Shown piece after piece: positions 1-8,408 of a stretch of 64,000 nucleotides of DNA. Numbering within the stretch: position 1 is the first letter of the stretch; each line of letters starts with the position of its first letter. The position numbers were made by a program, and so were the translations under genes. The DNA is from Tamlana crocina (GTDB lineage: Bacteria > Bacteroidota > Bacteroidia > Flavobacteriales > Flavobacteriaceae). Where the stretch lies: assembly GCA_040429635.1 (NCBI GenBank), contig CP158972.1, positions 1,002,001 to 1,066,000 of the forward strand, written 5' to 3'. The notes beneath the pieces were generated by a model. The model had not been told where the DNA came from. It ran no database searches and was given only the letters and a program-made list of their open reading frames with translations.

Positions 1-612
1 TTTGTAGCCGTAAAACCATATCACAGTGATGGTTTGTTCGAGCAAATGAAACCCATGTTGAACAAAGAGCAAGTTATTGTATCTTTAATGGCGGGGGTAA
101 CTATTGAAACCATCCAAGGAAAATTGGAGGTGCCAAAAGTAATTAGAACGATGCCTAATTTGCCGGCACAGGTTGGTAAGGGTGTAACATCTTACACGGA
201 ATCTGAGAGTGTTTCAAAAATCGAACTCATTATGGTTCGAAATTTATTGGACACCACAGGGACATCCATACACGTAAGCACCGAAAAGTTTATAGATGCT
301 TCCACCGGAATTTCGGGTAGCGGGCCGGCATACGTATTCTATTTTATGCAATCTATGCTGGAGGCGGCCCAAAAAATGGGTTTTTCAGATTACGATTCTA
401 GAGTGTTGGTTACCAATACTTTTGAAGGAGCGATAGAGCTGTTCAACCAGTCTGATATTTCTCCCCAAACTTGGATCAGTAGAGTGGCTTCTAAAGGAGG
501 AACCACACAGGCCGCCATAGATTCAATGGAAGATAATAACGTAAAACAGTTGATTCAAGAAGGCGCTTACGCTGCTTTTGATAGAGCTGTGGAATTAGGA
601 AAAGCAAAATAA
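1..612 (+). CDS. proC: Pyrroline-5-carboxylate reductase, 5' truncated by window edge
   Basis: Last step of proline synthesis: NAD(P)H-dependent reduction of 1-pyrroline-5-carboxylate. The reading frame is open from base 1 and begins with FVAVKP, an internal motif of the N-terminal Rossmann domain, so roughly 65 residues and the start codon lie outside the window; the first ATG at 34 is internal. The C-terminal dimerisation domain is intact, with the family signature SGSGPAYVFYFM and the KGGTTQAAI motif near the end. It is followed after one base by proB and then by proA, giving a complete proline operon. A second, full-length proC lies at 55844, inside the arginine operon. Identification is secure. 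Confidence 0.95.
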   Translation, partial: FVAVKPYHSDGLFEQMKPMLNKEQVIVSLMAGVTIETIQGKLEVPKVIRTMPNLPAQVGKGVTSYTESESVSKIELIMVRNLLDTTGTSIHVSTEKFIDASTGISGSGPAYVFYFMQSMLEAAQKMGFSDYDSRVLVTNTFEGAIELFNQSDISPQTWISRVASKGGTTQAAIDSMEDNNVKQLIQEGAYAAFDRAVELGKAK

Positions 613-613
613 C

Positions 614-1393
614 ATGGCAGACGACGATATTAAAAGAGTGGTGGTTAAGGTAGGGACCAATGTACTAACCAACCGCGATAACCGTATTTTAGGTCCTGTA
701 TTACGCGAGTTGGTAAGGCAAATTTTTGTGCTTTACGAACGCGGCATTATGGTGGTATTGGTGTCATCAGGTTCGGCCATTGCCGGTCGCGAAGTTTTGG
801 GGTCAACCAAAATAACCGATAAATCAATACGCAGGCAGGTATATTCATCTGTTGGTCAGCCCCGATTGATGCGCTATTACTACAATATTTTCCATGATTA
901 TGGAATGCAATGTGCCCAAGTGTTGGCCACAAAACGTGATTTCGACCCTGGTTTGCACCGCGAAAATATGATTAATTGTTACGAAGGTTTATTGTCCGAA
1001 GGTGTAATTCCTATTGCAAATGAGGACGATGCCGTATCGTTAACCATGTCGATGTTTTCAGATAACGACGAGTTGGCCAGTTTGGTTGCCGAATTGATTG
1101 ATGCCGATAGATTGATTATATTGTCGGATACCGACGGTTTATATACCGGCCATCCAGACGATGAAGATTCTGAAAAGCTACATGAAGTTAAAGGAGATGA
1201 AAACGTTGAAAAATACGTTCAGGCTTCCAATAAAAAAGAAGGTGAAGGCCGAGGAGGCATGGCTTCAAAAATTAAAATAGCAAAAGGTACCGCGAAAAAA
1301 GACATCCCAACCTATATCGCAAACGGAAAACGTGAAAATGTTATCGTAGATATTATTGATGATAAAGAAATTGGTACTAAATTTATACACTAA
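614..1393 (+). CDS. proB: Glutamate 5-kinase, short form without PUA domain
   Basis: ATP-dependent phosphorylation of glutamate to gamma-glutamyl phosphate, the first proline step. The 259-residue protein is a single amino-acid-kinase domain: the KVGTNVL phosphate loop is near residue 12, SSGSAIAGRE follows, and the SDNDELASL and GRGGMASKIK motifs lie in the second half. The PUA domain present in the roughly 370-residue enterobacterial enzyme is absent. The substrate loop reads IANEDDAVS, where the usual motif is INENDTV, so this copy is more divergent than the second kinase at 57819. It starts one base after the proC stop and 11 bases before proA, so the three are probably co-translated. The direct link to proA supports a proline role. 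Confidence 0.92.
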   Translation: MADDDIKRVVVKVGTNVLTNRDNRILGPVLRELVRQIFVLYERGIMVVLVSSGSAIAGREVLGSTKITDKSIRRQVYSSVGQPRLMRYYYNIFHDYGMQCAQVLATKRDFDPGLHRENMINCYEGLLSEGVIPIANEDDAVSLTMSMFSDNDELASLVAELIDADRLIILSDTDGLYTGHPDDEDSEKLHEVKGDENVEKYVQASNKKEGEGRGGMASKIKIAKGTAKKDIPTYIANGKRENVIVDIIDDKEIGTKFIH

Positions 1394-1404
1394 AAAATAA
1401 CCAG

Positions 1405-2604
1405 ATGAAACTTTTAAGTTCAGACATAAAAAATAAGGTACTCCAATCTATGATTGATATTATAGATCGGGAGCGCGACAATATCATTAAAGCTAACCAA
1501 AAGGATTTGGATGCTTTTAACCGAGACGATCAGGCGCTTTACGACCGATTGGTAGTAAACGAAGCCAAAGTAGACGGCATGATCCAGGCGATTAAGGAGG
1601 TTAAGGAGCAGGACGACCCGGTTGGAAAGGAAATTTCGAACGTTACTTTGGATAGTGGTTTGAAAATAACTAATAAAACAGCTCCTTTCGGAACGATTTT
1701 GATTATTTACGAATCTAGACCAGATGTGACTATTGAAGCGGCTGTACTAGCTTTTAAGGCCAATAATAAAATTTTATTAAAAGGCGGAAAGGAAGCGATT
1801 AACAGTAACTTGATTTTAGAAAAATGTTGGCACGAAGCTTTGGAAGAAAATGGCCTGTCTAAAGAATGGATCAGGCTATTGCACCTTCAGCGTGAGGAAA
1901 CGCAAGAGTTTTTAAGAAACCCAACAGAACCATTAGATTTAATTGTGCCACGTGGCGGTGAGCGTCTCATTAAGTTTGTGAAAGACCACGCTAGCTGTGC
2001 CGTATTGGTGAGTGGTCGTGGTAACAACTTTTTATACGTATCTGAAGATGCCGATTGGGAAAAAACCATCAAAGTTTTGGTTAACGCCAAAACCCATAAA
2101 ATTTCGGGTTGTAATGCTTTAGATAAAGTTTTAATCAATAAAAACATCCCGAATTATGAGGCTAAGTTAAAAGAGCTTCAGGAGGTTTTAAAAAGTGTTA
2201 ATGTTAATATTTTGGTTGATGGAAACATCGGAAAAACCTTAACCGATGAAGCCCAAATTCCAGATGAAGATACTTGGTACGAAGAGTTTTTGGCATTGAA
2301 AATAGTACTTGCCGAAGTCAGCTCGCTGGATGAAGCTATTGAAAAAGTAAATAAGTATTCAGGAGGGCATTCCGCAGCTATTCTAACGGAAGATAAAGAT
2401 AAGGCCACTTTGTTTATGGAACAGGTGGACAGTGCAGCGGTTTATCATAACGCTTCAACACGATTTACCGATGGCGGGCAAATGGGCGTAGGAGCCGAGT
2501 TGGCTATTAGTACCGATAAATTACATCACCGCGGTCCATTAGGATTAAAGCAGTTGGTTACCAATAAATACTATGTTTTTGGTGATGGGCATGTAAGGGT
2601 TTAA
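1405..2604 (+). CDS. proA: Gamma-glutamyl phosphate reductase
   Basis: NADPH-dependent reduction of gamma-glutamyl phosphate to glutamate-5-semialdehyde, which cyclises to the ProC substrate. The 399-residue protein has the aldehyde-dehydrogenase-like fold and normal family length. The presumed catalytic cysteine is Cys236 in the motif THKISGCNALDK, equivalent to the conserved ProA C-N-A motif. It is the third gene of proC-proB-proA. It is the only proA in the window although proB and proC each occur twice. Confidence 0.96.
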   Translation: MKLLSSDIKNKVLQSMIDIIDRERDNIIKANQKDLDAFNRDDQALYDRLVVNEAKVDGMIQAIKEVKEQDDPVGKEISNVTLDSGLKITNKTAPFGTILIIYESRPDVTIEAAVLAFKANNKILLKGGKEAINSNLILEKCWHEALEENGLSKEWIRLLHLQREETQEFLRNPTEPLDLIVPRGGERLIKFVKDHASCAVLVSGRGNNFLYVSEDADWEKTIKVLVNAKTHKISGCNALDKVLINKNIPNYEAKLKELQEVLKSVNVNILVDGNIGKTLTDEAQIPDEDTWYEEFLALKIVLAEVSSLDEAIEKVNKYSGGHSAAILTEDKDKATLFMEQVDSAAVYHNASTRFTDGGQMGVGAELAISTDKLHHRGPLGLKQLVTNKYYVFGDGHVRV

Positions 2605-2620
2605 ATTATAATGTCACTGC

Positions 2621-2647
2621 AGAACCACTTGTTTATCAGGTGGTTCT
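2621..2647 (+). terminator. Hairpin after proA, weak terminator
   Basis: AGAACCACTT (2621-2630) pairs with AGGTGGTTCT (2638-2647), one wobble pair and a 7-base loop, starting 16 bases after the proA stop. No uridine tract follows, so it may stabilise the 3' end and not terminate efficiently. Confidence 0.45.
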
Positions 2648-2716
2648 GTGTATTAATAAAACGTTAAACCATTCAAAATAGTTGTTTTTCACAAGATTTT
2701 TGTTATACTATATGTT

Positions 2717-3091
2717 ATGGTTTATACAGACAAAGAAAAATACTCAGACGTTTTAGAAGACTCGATCGCTTACCTCGAAAATCACGGTTTTGAAAATATC
2801 AAAGCCGATTTTGAAGGCTATGAAAGCCCAAAATCCTATACCAAAGCAGGAAGCGATATATCCATCACCCCAGATGTTGTGGCAACTAAGGAAGGCCGAA
2901 AATACTATTTCGATATCAGCCTTAAATCCGAAAAACCCAAATTACTTAAATCAAAATGGTTGTTTTTAAATACGTTGAGCAACCTAAAATCGCACCGTTT
3001 TAAGCTTATTACCAAACGCGGACATTATAAATTTTCGCAGGACATGCTTGAAGCCATCAATCTTAGCGATAAAAAACTGATTAAAATTTAA
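2717..3091 (+). CDS. Small conserved-looking protein of unknown function
   Basis: I do not recognise this 124-residue soluble protein. It has no signal peptide or membrane segment and is rich in Lys and Ser. A stretch reading PDVVATKEG, then YYFDISLK (P52-D53, D66, K70), loosely resembles the core of PD-(D/E)XK nuclease-like folds, in which an Asp precedes a strand carrying D/E-x-K. Here the residue before x-K is Ser, so the match is incomplete and catalytic activity cannot be claimed. It lies alone between proA and rpoD in the same direction. Good codon structure and length make it a real gene. Confidence 0.7.
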   Translation: MVYTDKEKYSDVLEDSIAYLENHGFENIKADFEGYESPKSYTKAGSDISITPDVVATKEGRKYYFDISLKSEKPKLLKSKWLFLNTLSNLKSHRFKLITKRGHYKFSQDMLEAINLSDKKLIKI

Positions 3092-3262
3092 CATACGAAA
3101 TTCAAATTTCGATTTGTCTCTTCACATGTGACCATTTTAGTATTTGTGTATCTAAAACATAAATAAAAAAATGTGGTTTTTTTGTAACATTTATTTTAGT
3201 TTGTACGTATAACTATTAAATGCCCCATTTATTCACGCATTAAATTAACAGGAGAACATTAA

Positions 3263-4126
3263 ATGAGACAACTTAAAATTACGAAGCAGGTTACTAATAG
3301 AGAAACCGCTTCGTTAGACAAATATCTGCAAGAAATTGGAAAGGTTGATTTGATTACCGCAGATGAAGAAGTTGAATTGGCACAGCGTATTAAAGCTGGC
3401 GACCAAGTGGCTTTAGAGAAATTAACCAAGGCCAACTTGCGTTTCGTAGTATCGGTAGCCAAGCAGTACCAAAACCAAGGATTAACATTACCCGATTTGA
3501 TTAACGAAGGTAATTTAGGTTTAATTAAGGCTGCACAGCGTTTTGATGAAACGCGTGGTTTTAAATTTATTTCGTACGCCGTTTGGTGGATTCGTCAATC
3601 AATCCTTCAGGCTTTGGCCGAACAATCGCGTATTGTACGTTTACCGCTGAACAAGATTGGTTCGATTAATAAAATCAACAAAACCTTTGCGTTTTTAGAG
3701 CAAAGCCATGAGCGTCCGCCTTCCGCTGAAGAAATTGCGAAAGAATTGGATATGACCATTAATGACGTAAAGGAATCGATGAAAAATTCGGGCCGTCACG
3801 TGAGTATGGATGCGCCATTGGTTGAAGGGGAAGATTCAAACCTTTATGATGTATTGAACAGTGGTGAATCTCCAAACCCAGATAAGGAGTTGTTGCACGA
3901 ATCTTTACGTACAGAGATTGAGCGCGCTCTTGAAACTTTAACGCCCCGTGAGGCTGATGTTATTCGTCTGTATTTTGGTTTAGGCAACCAACACCCCATG
4001 ACTTTGGAAGAAATTGGAGAAACATTCGATTTAACCCGCGAGCGTGTTAGACAGATAAAAGAAAAAGCTATTCGTAGACTAAAACATACGTCTAGAAGTA
4101 AAATATTGAAAACTTATTTAGGATAG
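3263..4126 (+). CDS. rpoD: Primary RNA polymerase sigma factor (sigma-70, RpoD/SigA type)
   Basis: Directs RNA polymerase to housekeeping promoters, here presumably of the TTG/TANNTTTG class seen elsewhere in the window. The 287-residue protein has region 1.2 (about residues 17-45), region 2 (about 51-121, with [20 protein letters not shown] and the WWIRQSI motif), region 3, and region 4 with a helix-turn-helix at about 246-275 ([13 protein letters not shown]). Region 1.1 and the non-conserved insert of E. coli RpoD are missing, typical of Bacteroidota. Unusually for this phylum an SD-like AGGAG (3250-3254) stands 8 bases before the ATG. A strong terminator follows, so it is probably monocistronic. 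Confidence 0.97.
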   Translation: MRQLKITKQVTNRETASLDKYLQEIGKVDLITADEEVELAQRIKAGDQVALEKLTKANLRFVVSVAKQYQNQGLTLPDLINEGNLGLIKAAQRFDETRGFKFISYAVWWIRQSILQALAEQSRIVRLPLNKIGSINKINKTFAFLEQSHERPPSAEEIAKELDMTINDVKESMKNSGRHVSMDAPLVEGEDSNLYDVLNSGESPNPDKELLHESLRTEIERALETLTPREADVIRLYFGLGNQHPMTLEEIGETFDLTRERVRQIKEKAIRRLKHTSRSKILKTYLG

Positions 4127-4202
4127 TTTCACGTAGAAATGACGACTAAATTACAGTAACAACAGTTACACACATAACTGTTCGTTTTTTGATTGATGAA
4201 AG

Positions 4203-4235
4203 AACCCCCGGCTGATTACCGGGGGTTTATTTTTA
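4203..4235 (+). terminator. Strong intrinsic terminator of rpoD
   Basis: AACCCCCGG (4203-4211), loop CTGATTA, CCGGGGGTT (4219-4227), followed by TATTTTTA. Nine-base-pair GC-rich stem with a T-rich tail, about 75 bases after the rpoD stop. Confidence 0.93.
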
Positions 4236-4284
4236 TCTGTTTGTACTATTTTTTGTATTTTCAAGGTTCAAACATTTTTTTTCA

Positions 4285-4692
4285 ATGATTAAAACGGTGT
4301 GTTATTTAAGCGATTCGGTAGAGCATAATACCATGGACGAATTGAAAACTCTATATGAAAAAGCCAAAGAGAACAATCGTGCCAATAACATAACGGGTGT
4401 TTTAATTTACAAAGACCGTAACTTTTTGCAGGTTTTAGAGGGGGAAGAACATCATGTTGACCAAACTTTTAAGCGGATAGAAAAAGACAAGCGACATAAA
4501 AATATTTTTGAGATAATAAATTCGGAAATTGAAGAGCGCATCTTTGAAGATTATAATTTTGGGTTTACCATTGTTAATAATAGTGAAGAACTTAAAAATT
4601 TATATCAGTATTTAGATTGGCTAAAGGAGGCTGATAGCTCGCATGTAAACAAAGTAGTTAAGATGGTTGAAAACTTTGTTTCAAGTAAGTAA
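4285..4692 (+). CDS. BLUF-domain blue-light photoreceptor, single domain
   Basis: Short FAD-binding blue-light sensor of the BLUF family. The 135-residue protein is a BLUF domain with a short C-terminal helical cap and no attached effector, like PixD/BlrB-type proteins. The residues that form the flavin hydrogen-bond switch are in register: Tyr7 (CYLS), Asn30/Asn31 before NITGVL, and Gln49 in NFLQVLEG; the trailing EKDKRH motif is also typical. The protein must act through a partner, which is not evident next door: the neighbours are rpoD upstream, separated by a terminator, and rpe downstream. It suggests that the organism responds to light. Family call is firm, output unknown. Confidence 0.9.
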   Translation: MIKTVCYLSDSVEHNTMDELKTLYEKAKENNRANNITGVLIYKDRNFLQVLEGEEHHVDQTFKRIEKDKRHKNIFEIINSEIEERIFEDYNFGFTIVNNSEELKNLYQYLDWLKEADSSHVNKVVKMVENFVSSK

Positions 4693-4707
4693 TCCAATAA
4701 AAACCAT

Positions 4708-4715
4708 TACTTTTG
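4708..4715 (+). promoter_or_regulatory. Predicted -7 box for rpe
   Basis: TACTTTTG matches the Bacteroidota -7 consensus TANNTTTG, 23 bases before the rpe ATG. I see no TTG at the ideal 19-base spacing; the nearest TTTG (4675-4678) is 29 bases upstream. Confidence 0.5.
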
Positions 4716-4737
4716 CAAAAAAATAAAGTCAACCTTA

Positions 4738-5400
4738 ATGAACTCTAAATTAATAGCACCCTCTCTGCTAGCAGCCGATTTCGCCAATTTACAACGCGAC
4801 ATAGAAATGGTAAACCAAAGTGATGCCGACTGGTTCCACATTGATATTATGGACGGTGTTTTTGTGCCTAATATTTCTTTTGGAATGCCCGTTTTACAAG
4901 CCATTCAAAAGCATGCTAAGAAAACTTTGGACGTACACCTCATGATTGTCGATCCTGATAGATATATAAAAACTTTTGCCGATTTGGGGAGCGACGTGCT
5001 TACCGTGCATTACGAAGCATGTCCGCACTTGCATAGAACCCTTCAGGCCATAAAAGCAGAAGGCATGAAGGCTGGAGTTTCATTGAATCCACATACCAAC
5101 GTGAGTTTACTGGAAGATACCATTAACGATATTGATTTAGTATTGATTATGAGTGTGAATCCGGGGTTTGGTGGACAAAGTTTTATTGAAAACACCTATG
5201 AAAAAGTAAAACAACTTAAAGCGCTAATTGAACGAAAAGGCGCTAAAACCATAATTGAAATAGACGGTGGCGTAACCAACAAAAATGCCAAAAAACTTGT
5301 GGATGCTGGCGCCGATGTTTTAGTGGCAGGTAGCTATGTGTTCAAGAGCGACAATCAATTAGAAACTATAAAAGACTTAAAGGCGATAGTAAATTCTTAA
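4738..5400 (+). CDS. rpe: Ribulose-phosphate 3-epimerase
   Basis: Interconverts ribulose-5-phosphate and xylulose-5-phosphate in the pentose phosphate pathway. The 220-residue TIM barrel has full family length. The metal ligands and catalytic acids are all present: His34 and Asp36 in FHIDIMDG, His67 in DVHLMI, and Asp176 in IEIDGGV. The phosphate-binding loops NPGFGGQSF (141-149) and AGSYVF are intact. It has its own predicted promoter and ends at a bidirectional terminator facing pnp. Confidence 0.97.
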   Translation: MNSKLIAPSLLAADFANLQRDIEMVNQSDADWFHIDIMDGVFVPNISFGMPVLQAIQKHAKKTLDVHLMIVDPDRYIKTFADLGSDVLTVHYEACPHLHRTLQAIKAEGMKAGVSLNPHTNVSLLEDTINDIDLVLIMSVNPGFGGQSFIENTYEKVKQLKALIERKGAKTIIEIDGGVTNKNAKKLVDAGADVLVAGSYVFKSDNQLETIKDLKAIVNS

Positions 5401-5424
5401 TGTTCCTTTAAAAACCTGAAAAAT

Positions 5425-5459
5425 AAAAGCCCGTTTCAATTTTTGAAACGGGCTTTTTT
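5425..5459. terminator. Bidirectional terminator between rpe and pnp
   Basis: AAAGCCCGTTTCAA (5426-5439) pairs with TTGAAACGGGCTTT (5443-5456) around a three-base loop, with A and T runs on the outside. It can serve rpe on the plus strand and pnp on the minus strand. Confidence 0.93.
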
Positions 5460-5480
5460 ATTGGATGAGATTAATGAGGA

Positions 5481-7715
5481 TTAATCTTCTCTGTTGTTTC
5501 GAGGTTTGCGGTTATCGCGGTTACGATTGTCTCTGCCTCGGTTGTCACGACTGCCACCTTTATTATCTCTTGGTGTACGTGGTTGCCAACCTTCAGGTTT
5601 TGGTAAAATAGCTTTACGCGATACTTTTTCCTTGCGGGTTTTTGGGTCTACACCAAAGTATTTTACATCGAAAACATCGCCCATGTTTACCACATCGCTT
5701 ACGTTTTCAGTACGTTCCCAAGCCAATTCGCTAACATGCAATAAGACTTCGTTTCCTGGGGCTTCGGTATATTCAACCACAGCACCAAAATCGAGCATTT
5801 TTATCACTTTCACTTCATAAACGCTACCTACTTCAGGTTTGAACATTAAGGAGTCAATTTTAGCTAAAACAGCATTGATGCCCTCTTGTCCGGTTCCTAA
5901 AATTTCAACAATACCTTCTTCGGTAACTGGGTCTTCGTTAATAACGATAGTGGTTTTGGTTTCTTTTTGTAATTCTTGAATCACTTTTCCACCAGGTCCA
6001 ATCAAGGCTCCGATATATTCGTTAGGAATAATTCGGGTAACCATTTTTGGAGCATGCGATTTTACATCTGCATTCGGCTCTGAAATGGTTTCAGTAATTT
6101 TATCTAAGATATGTAAACGACCATCACGTGCCTGCTTTAATGCATTCACAAGAATTTCGTATGACAATCCTTTTACCTTAATATCCATTTGGCAAGCCGT
6201 AATACCATCGGCAGTACCAGTAACCTTAAAGTCCATATCACCTAAATGATCTTCATCACCTAAAATATCAGATAACACGGCGTATTTACCAGTTTCGGTA
6301 TCGGTAATCAATCCCATGGCAATACCGGAAACAGGTTTTTTCAACTGAACACCCGCATCCATCATGGCCATGGTTCCGGCACAAACCGTTGCCATAGAAG
6401 ACGACCCGTTAGATTCCAAAATCTCGGAAACCACACGTACGGTATAAGGACAATCTTCAGGAACCATACCTTTCAAGGCACGTTGAGCCAAGTTTCCGTG
6501 ACCCACTTCACGACGTGATGTACCACGAATTGGTCGTGCTTCACCAGTTGAAAAGGGAGGGAAGTTATAGTGCAAATAGAAACGCTCTTCGCCTTCAAAA
6601 GATGGCATATCAATTTGGTTGGCTTCTCTTGAAGTTCCCAAAGTAACCGTAGCCAAGGCTTGAGTTTCTCCACGTGTAAAGATAGACGAACCGTGAGTTG
6701 ATGGTAAATAATCCACCTCGCACCAAATCGGGCGGATATCGGTAGTTTTACGTCCGTCTAAACGTAAACCTTCGTTTAAGGTTAAATCGCGCACTGCGTT
6801 TTTCTCGGCTTTGCTATAATATTTCGAGATTAAATCGCCTAATTCTTCTTGTTCCTCTTCAGAAAAAGAAGCTACAATTTCTTCTTTAATTTCGGCAAAT
6901 GCAGCACCTCTTTCGTGTTTTGATGAACCTGCCTTTGCTACGGCATACACTTTATCGTAAGCCAAATCGTGAATCTTTTTAGCTAAATCTTCATCTTCAA
7001 CTTCTGGCTCGTATTCACGGGTTTCTTTTTTTCCGAAGGCTTCAGCTAATCTAATTTGCGCTTCACACTGCACCTTAATGGCTTCATGGGCAAATTTGAT
7101 GGCTTCGGTCATTTCTTCTTCTGAAATTTCATCCATTTCACCTTCAACCATCATTACTGAATCTGCGCTGGCACCAATAACCATATCGATGTCGCTTTCC
7201 TCCAATTGAGCCAAAGATGGGTTGATGATAAATTCACCATTTACACGACCAACTCTTACTTCAGAAATTGGGCATTCAAATGGAAAATCGGATAGTTGAA
7301 TAGCGGCAGAAGCAGCTAATCCAGCCATAGCATCTGGCATCACGTTTTCGTCGTGAGACATCAATTGTATCATGACCTGTGTTTCACTGTGGTAATCTTT
7401 TGGGAATAACGGACGCAAAACACGGTCTACTAAACGCATGGTTAATACCTCACCGTCGCTAGGTCTAGCTTCTCTTTTGAAAAATCCGCCAGGGTAACGC
7501 CCTGCTGCAGCGAATTTTTCACGATAATCTACCGTTAAAGGTAAAAAGTCAACATCGGCCGACTTGTAATTGGAAACAACCGTACATAATAGCATACAGT
7601 TTCCAGATTGCACAACAACGCTACCGTGCGCCTGTTTTGCCAATTTTCCGGTTTCGATAGAAATTTCTCTACCGTCACCAAGGTCAATGACCTCTTTAAA
7701 AACTTGTGGTTTCAT
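5481..7715 (-). CDS. pnp: Polynucleotide phosphorylase
   Basis: Phosphorolytic 3'-5' exoribonuclease and template-free RNA polymerase acting in mRNA decay. I place the start at 7715 (MKPQVFKEV, 744 aa), because the longer open frame from 7748 adds an atypical leader. Order: RNase PH domain 1, helical linker, RNase PH domain 2 (with [17 protein letters not shown]), a KH domain at about 555-615 ([14 protein letters not shown]) and an S1 domain at about 625-695 ([20 protein letters not shown]). The last 30 residues are an Arg/Asn/Asp-rich tail of RDNR-type repeats, probably an added RNA-binding tail. It lies downstream of rpsO on the same strand, the classical rpsO-pnp order, but with a terminator and a repeat element between them. 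Confidence 0.97.
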   Translation of the reverse strand: MKPQVFKEVIDLGDGREISIETGKLAKQAHGSVVVQSGNCMLLCTVVSNYKSADVDFLPLTVDYREKFAAAGRYPGGFFKREARPSDGEVLTMRLVDRVLRPLFPKDYHSETQVMIQLMSHDENVMPDAMAGLAASAAIQLSDFPFECPISEVRVGRVNGEFIINPSLAQLEESDIDMVIGASADSVMMVEGEMDEISEEEMTEAIKFAHEAIKVQCEAQIRLAEAFGKKETREYEPEVEDEDLAKKIHDLAYDKVYAVAKAGSSKHERGAAFAEIKEEIVASFSEEEQEELGDLISKYYSKAEKNAVRDLTLNEGLRLDGRKTTDIRPIWCEVDYLPSTHGSSIFTRGETQALATVTLGTSREANQIDMPSFEGEERFYLHYNFPPFSTGEARPIRGTSRREVGHGNLAQRALKGMVPEDCPYTVRVVSEILESNGSSSMATVCAGTMAMMDAGVQLKKPVSGIAMGLITDTETGKYAVLSDILGDEDHLGDMDFKVTGTADGITACQMDIKVKGLSYEILVNALKQARDGRLHILDKITETISEPNADVKSHAPKMVTRIIPNEYIGALIGPGGKVIQELQKETKTTIVINEDPVTEEGIVEILGTGQEGINAVLAKIDSLMFKPEVGSVYEVKVIKMLDFGAVVEYTEAPGNEVLLHVSELAWERTENVSDVVNMGDVFDVKYFGVDPKTRKEKVSRKAILPKPEGWQPRTPRDNKGGSRDNRGRDNRNRDNRKPRNNRED

Positions 7716-7838
7716 AATTTTCTTTTGTAGCCTAAGAGTTAATCGCACTTAAGCTATGTTAAACAATGGTCGGTGTGTTGTTGTGTGTAGTGTTGTGTGA
7801 TGACCAATGAAAAACTGTAATGAGCTTCTTCTGTTTTG

Positions 7839-7947
7839 TGTCATTGCGAAGCAAATTTTTAATTTGCTGTGGCATTTCCTTAAATGGAAAATTTTGCCAC
7901 GTTTTAACTGCGCTTAACGCAGACTAGTTACGTTCTTCGCAATGACA
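7839..7947. repeat. Nested palindromic intergenic repeat between rpsO and pnp
   Basis: A 109-base element bounded by perfect 13-base inverted repeats, TGTCATTGCGAAG (7839-7851) and CTTCGCAATGACA (7935-7947). Inside are further palindromes: CAAATT..AATTTG, TTTCC..GGAAA enclosed by GTGGCA..TGCCAC, and CTGCG..CGCAG. It belongs to the GTCATTGCGAAG repeat type that recurs in the window (for example 59650-59732). It lies where rpsO-pnp readthrough would pass. Confidence 0.8.
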
Positions 7948-7973
7948 TTGTAACTTGTGTAAATATAAAAACA

Positions 7974-8000
7974 AAAAAGAGGCTGTAAAAGCCTCTTTTT
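7974..8000 (-). terminator. Terminator of rpsO
   Basis: AAAAAGAGGC (7974-7983) and GCCTCTTTTT (7991-8000) around a 7-base loop; on the minus strand it ends in a T run. It starts one base after the rpsO stop codon. Confidence 0.9.
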
Positions 8001-8001
8001 A

Positions 8002-8271
8002 TTATTTTCTTAATCCTAATTCTTTTACTATGGCACGATATCTTAAGATATCTTTCTTAGTTAAGTAATCAAGTAAAGCACGACGCTTACCTACTAATTT
8101 AACCAACGAACGCTCGGTGTTAAAATCTTTACGATTGTTTTTTAAGTGCTCGGTTAAGTGGTTTATACGGTGTGTAAACAACGCAATTTGTCCTTCGGCG
8201 CTACCAGTATCGTTCTTTCCTTTACCGTGCTTTTCGAAGATGTTTTCTTTTACTTCTTTTGATAAATACAT
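8002..8271 (-). CDS. rpsO: 30S ribosomal protein S15
   Basis: Small-subunit protein that binds the central domain of 16S rRNA and nucleates platform assembly. The start at 8271 gives 89 residues beginning MYLSKEVK, the standard length; the upstream in-frame ATG at 8355 lies in the promoter and is rejected. Family motifs include DTGSAEGQIALFT, HRINHLTEHLK and KRRALLDYL. It has a well-formed promoter about 55 bases upstream and its own terminator. Confidence 0.97.
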   Translation of the reverse strand: MYLSKEVKENIFEKHGKGKNDTGSAEGQIALFTHRINHLTEHLKNNRKDFNTERSLVKLVGKRRALLDYLTKKDILRYRAIVKELGLRK

Positions 8272-8325
8272 GCTAATATTATTGTAAATGATTGTTATGT
8301 ACACGAAAGTCTTTCTTCCGAGCGG

Positions 8326-8355
8326 CAAAGATAGATAATTTTTATGATTGCACAA
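8326..8355 (-). promoter_or_regulatory. Promoter of rpsO
   Basis: On the minus strand TTG (8355-8353) is followed by a 19-base spacer and TATCTTTG (8333-8326), a full match to the Bacteroidota -33/-7 promoter. Predicted transcription start about 8320, leaving a leader of about 50 bases. Confidence 0.75.
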
Positions 8356-8408
8356 TATTTCTTTTTCTGTGAAGTTTTCAGTAAATTAACGTAAAATTTT
8401 TCGCTAAA

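Noticed and set aside
7716-7748. Longer pnp start at 7748
   Set aside because: The extra 11 residues are not typical; MKPQVFKEV at 7715 is the family start.
8272-8355. rpsO start at 8355
   Set aside because: It overlaps the promoter -33 box; MYLSKEVK at 8271 gives the standard 89 residues.
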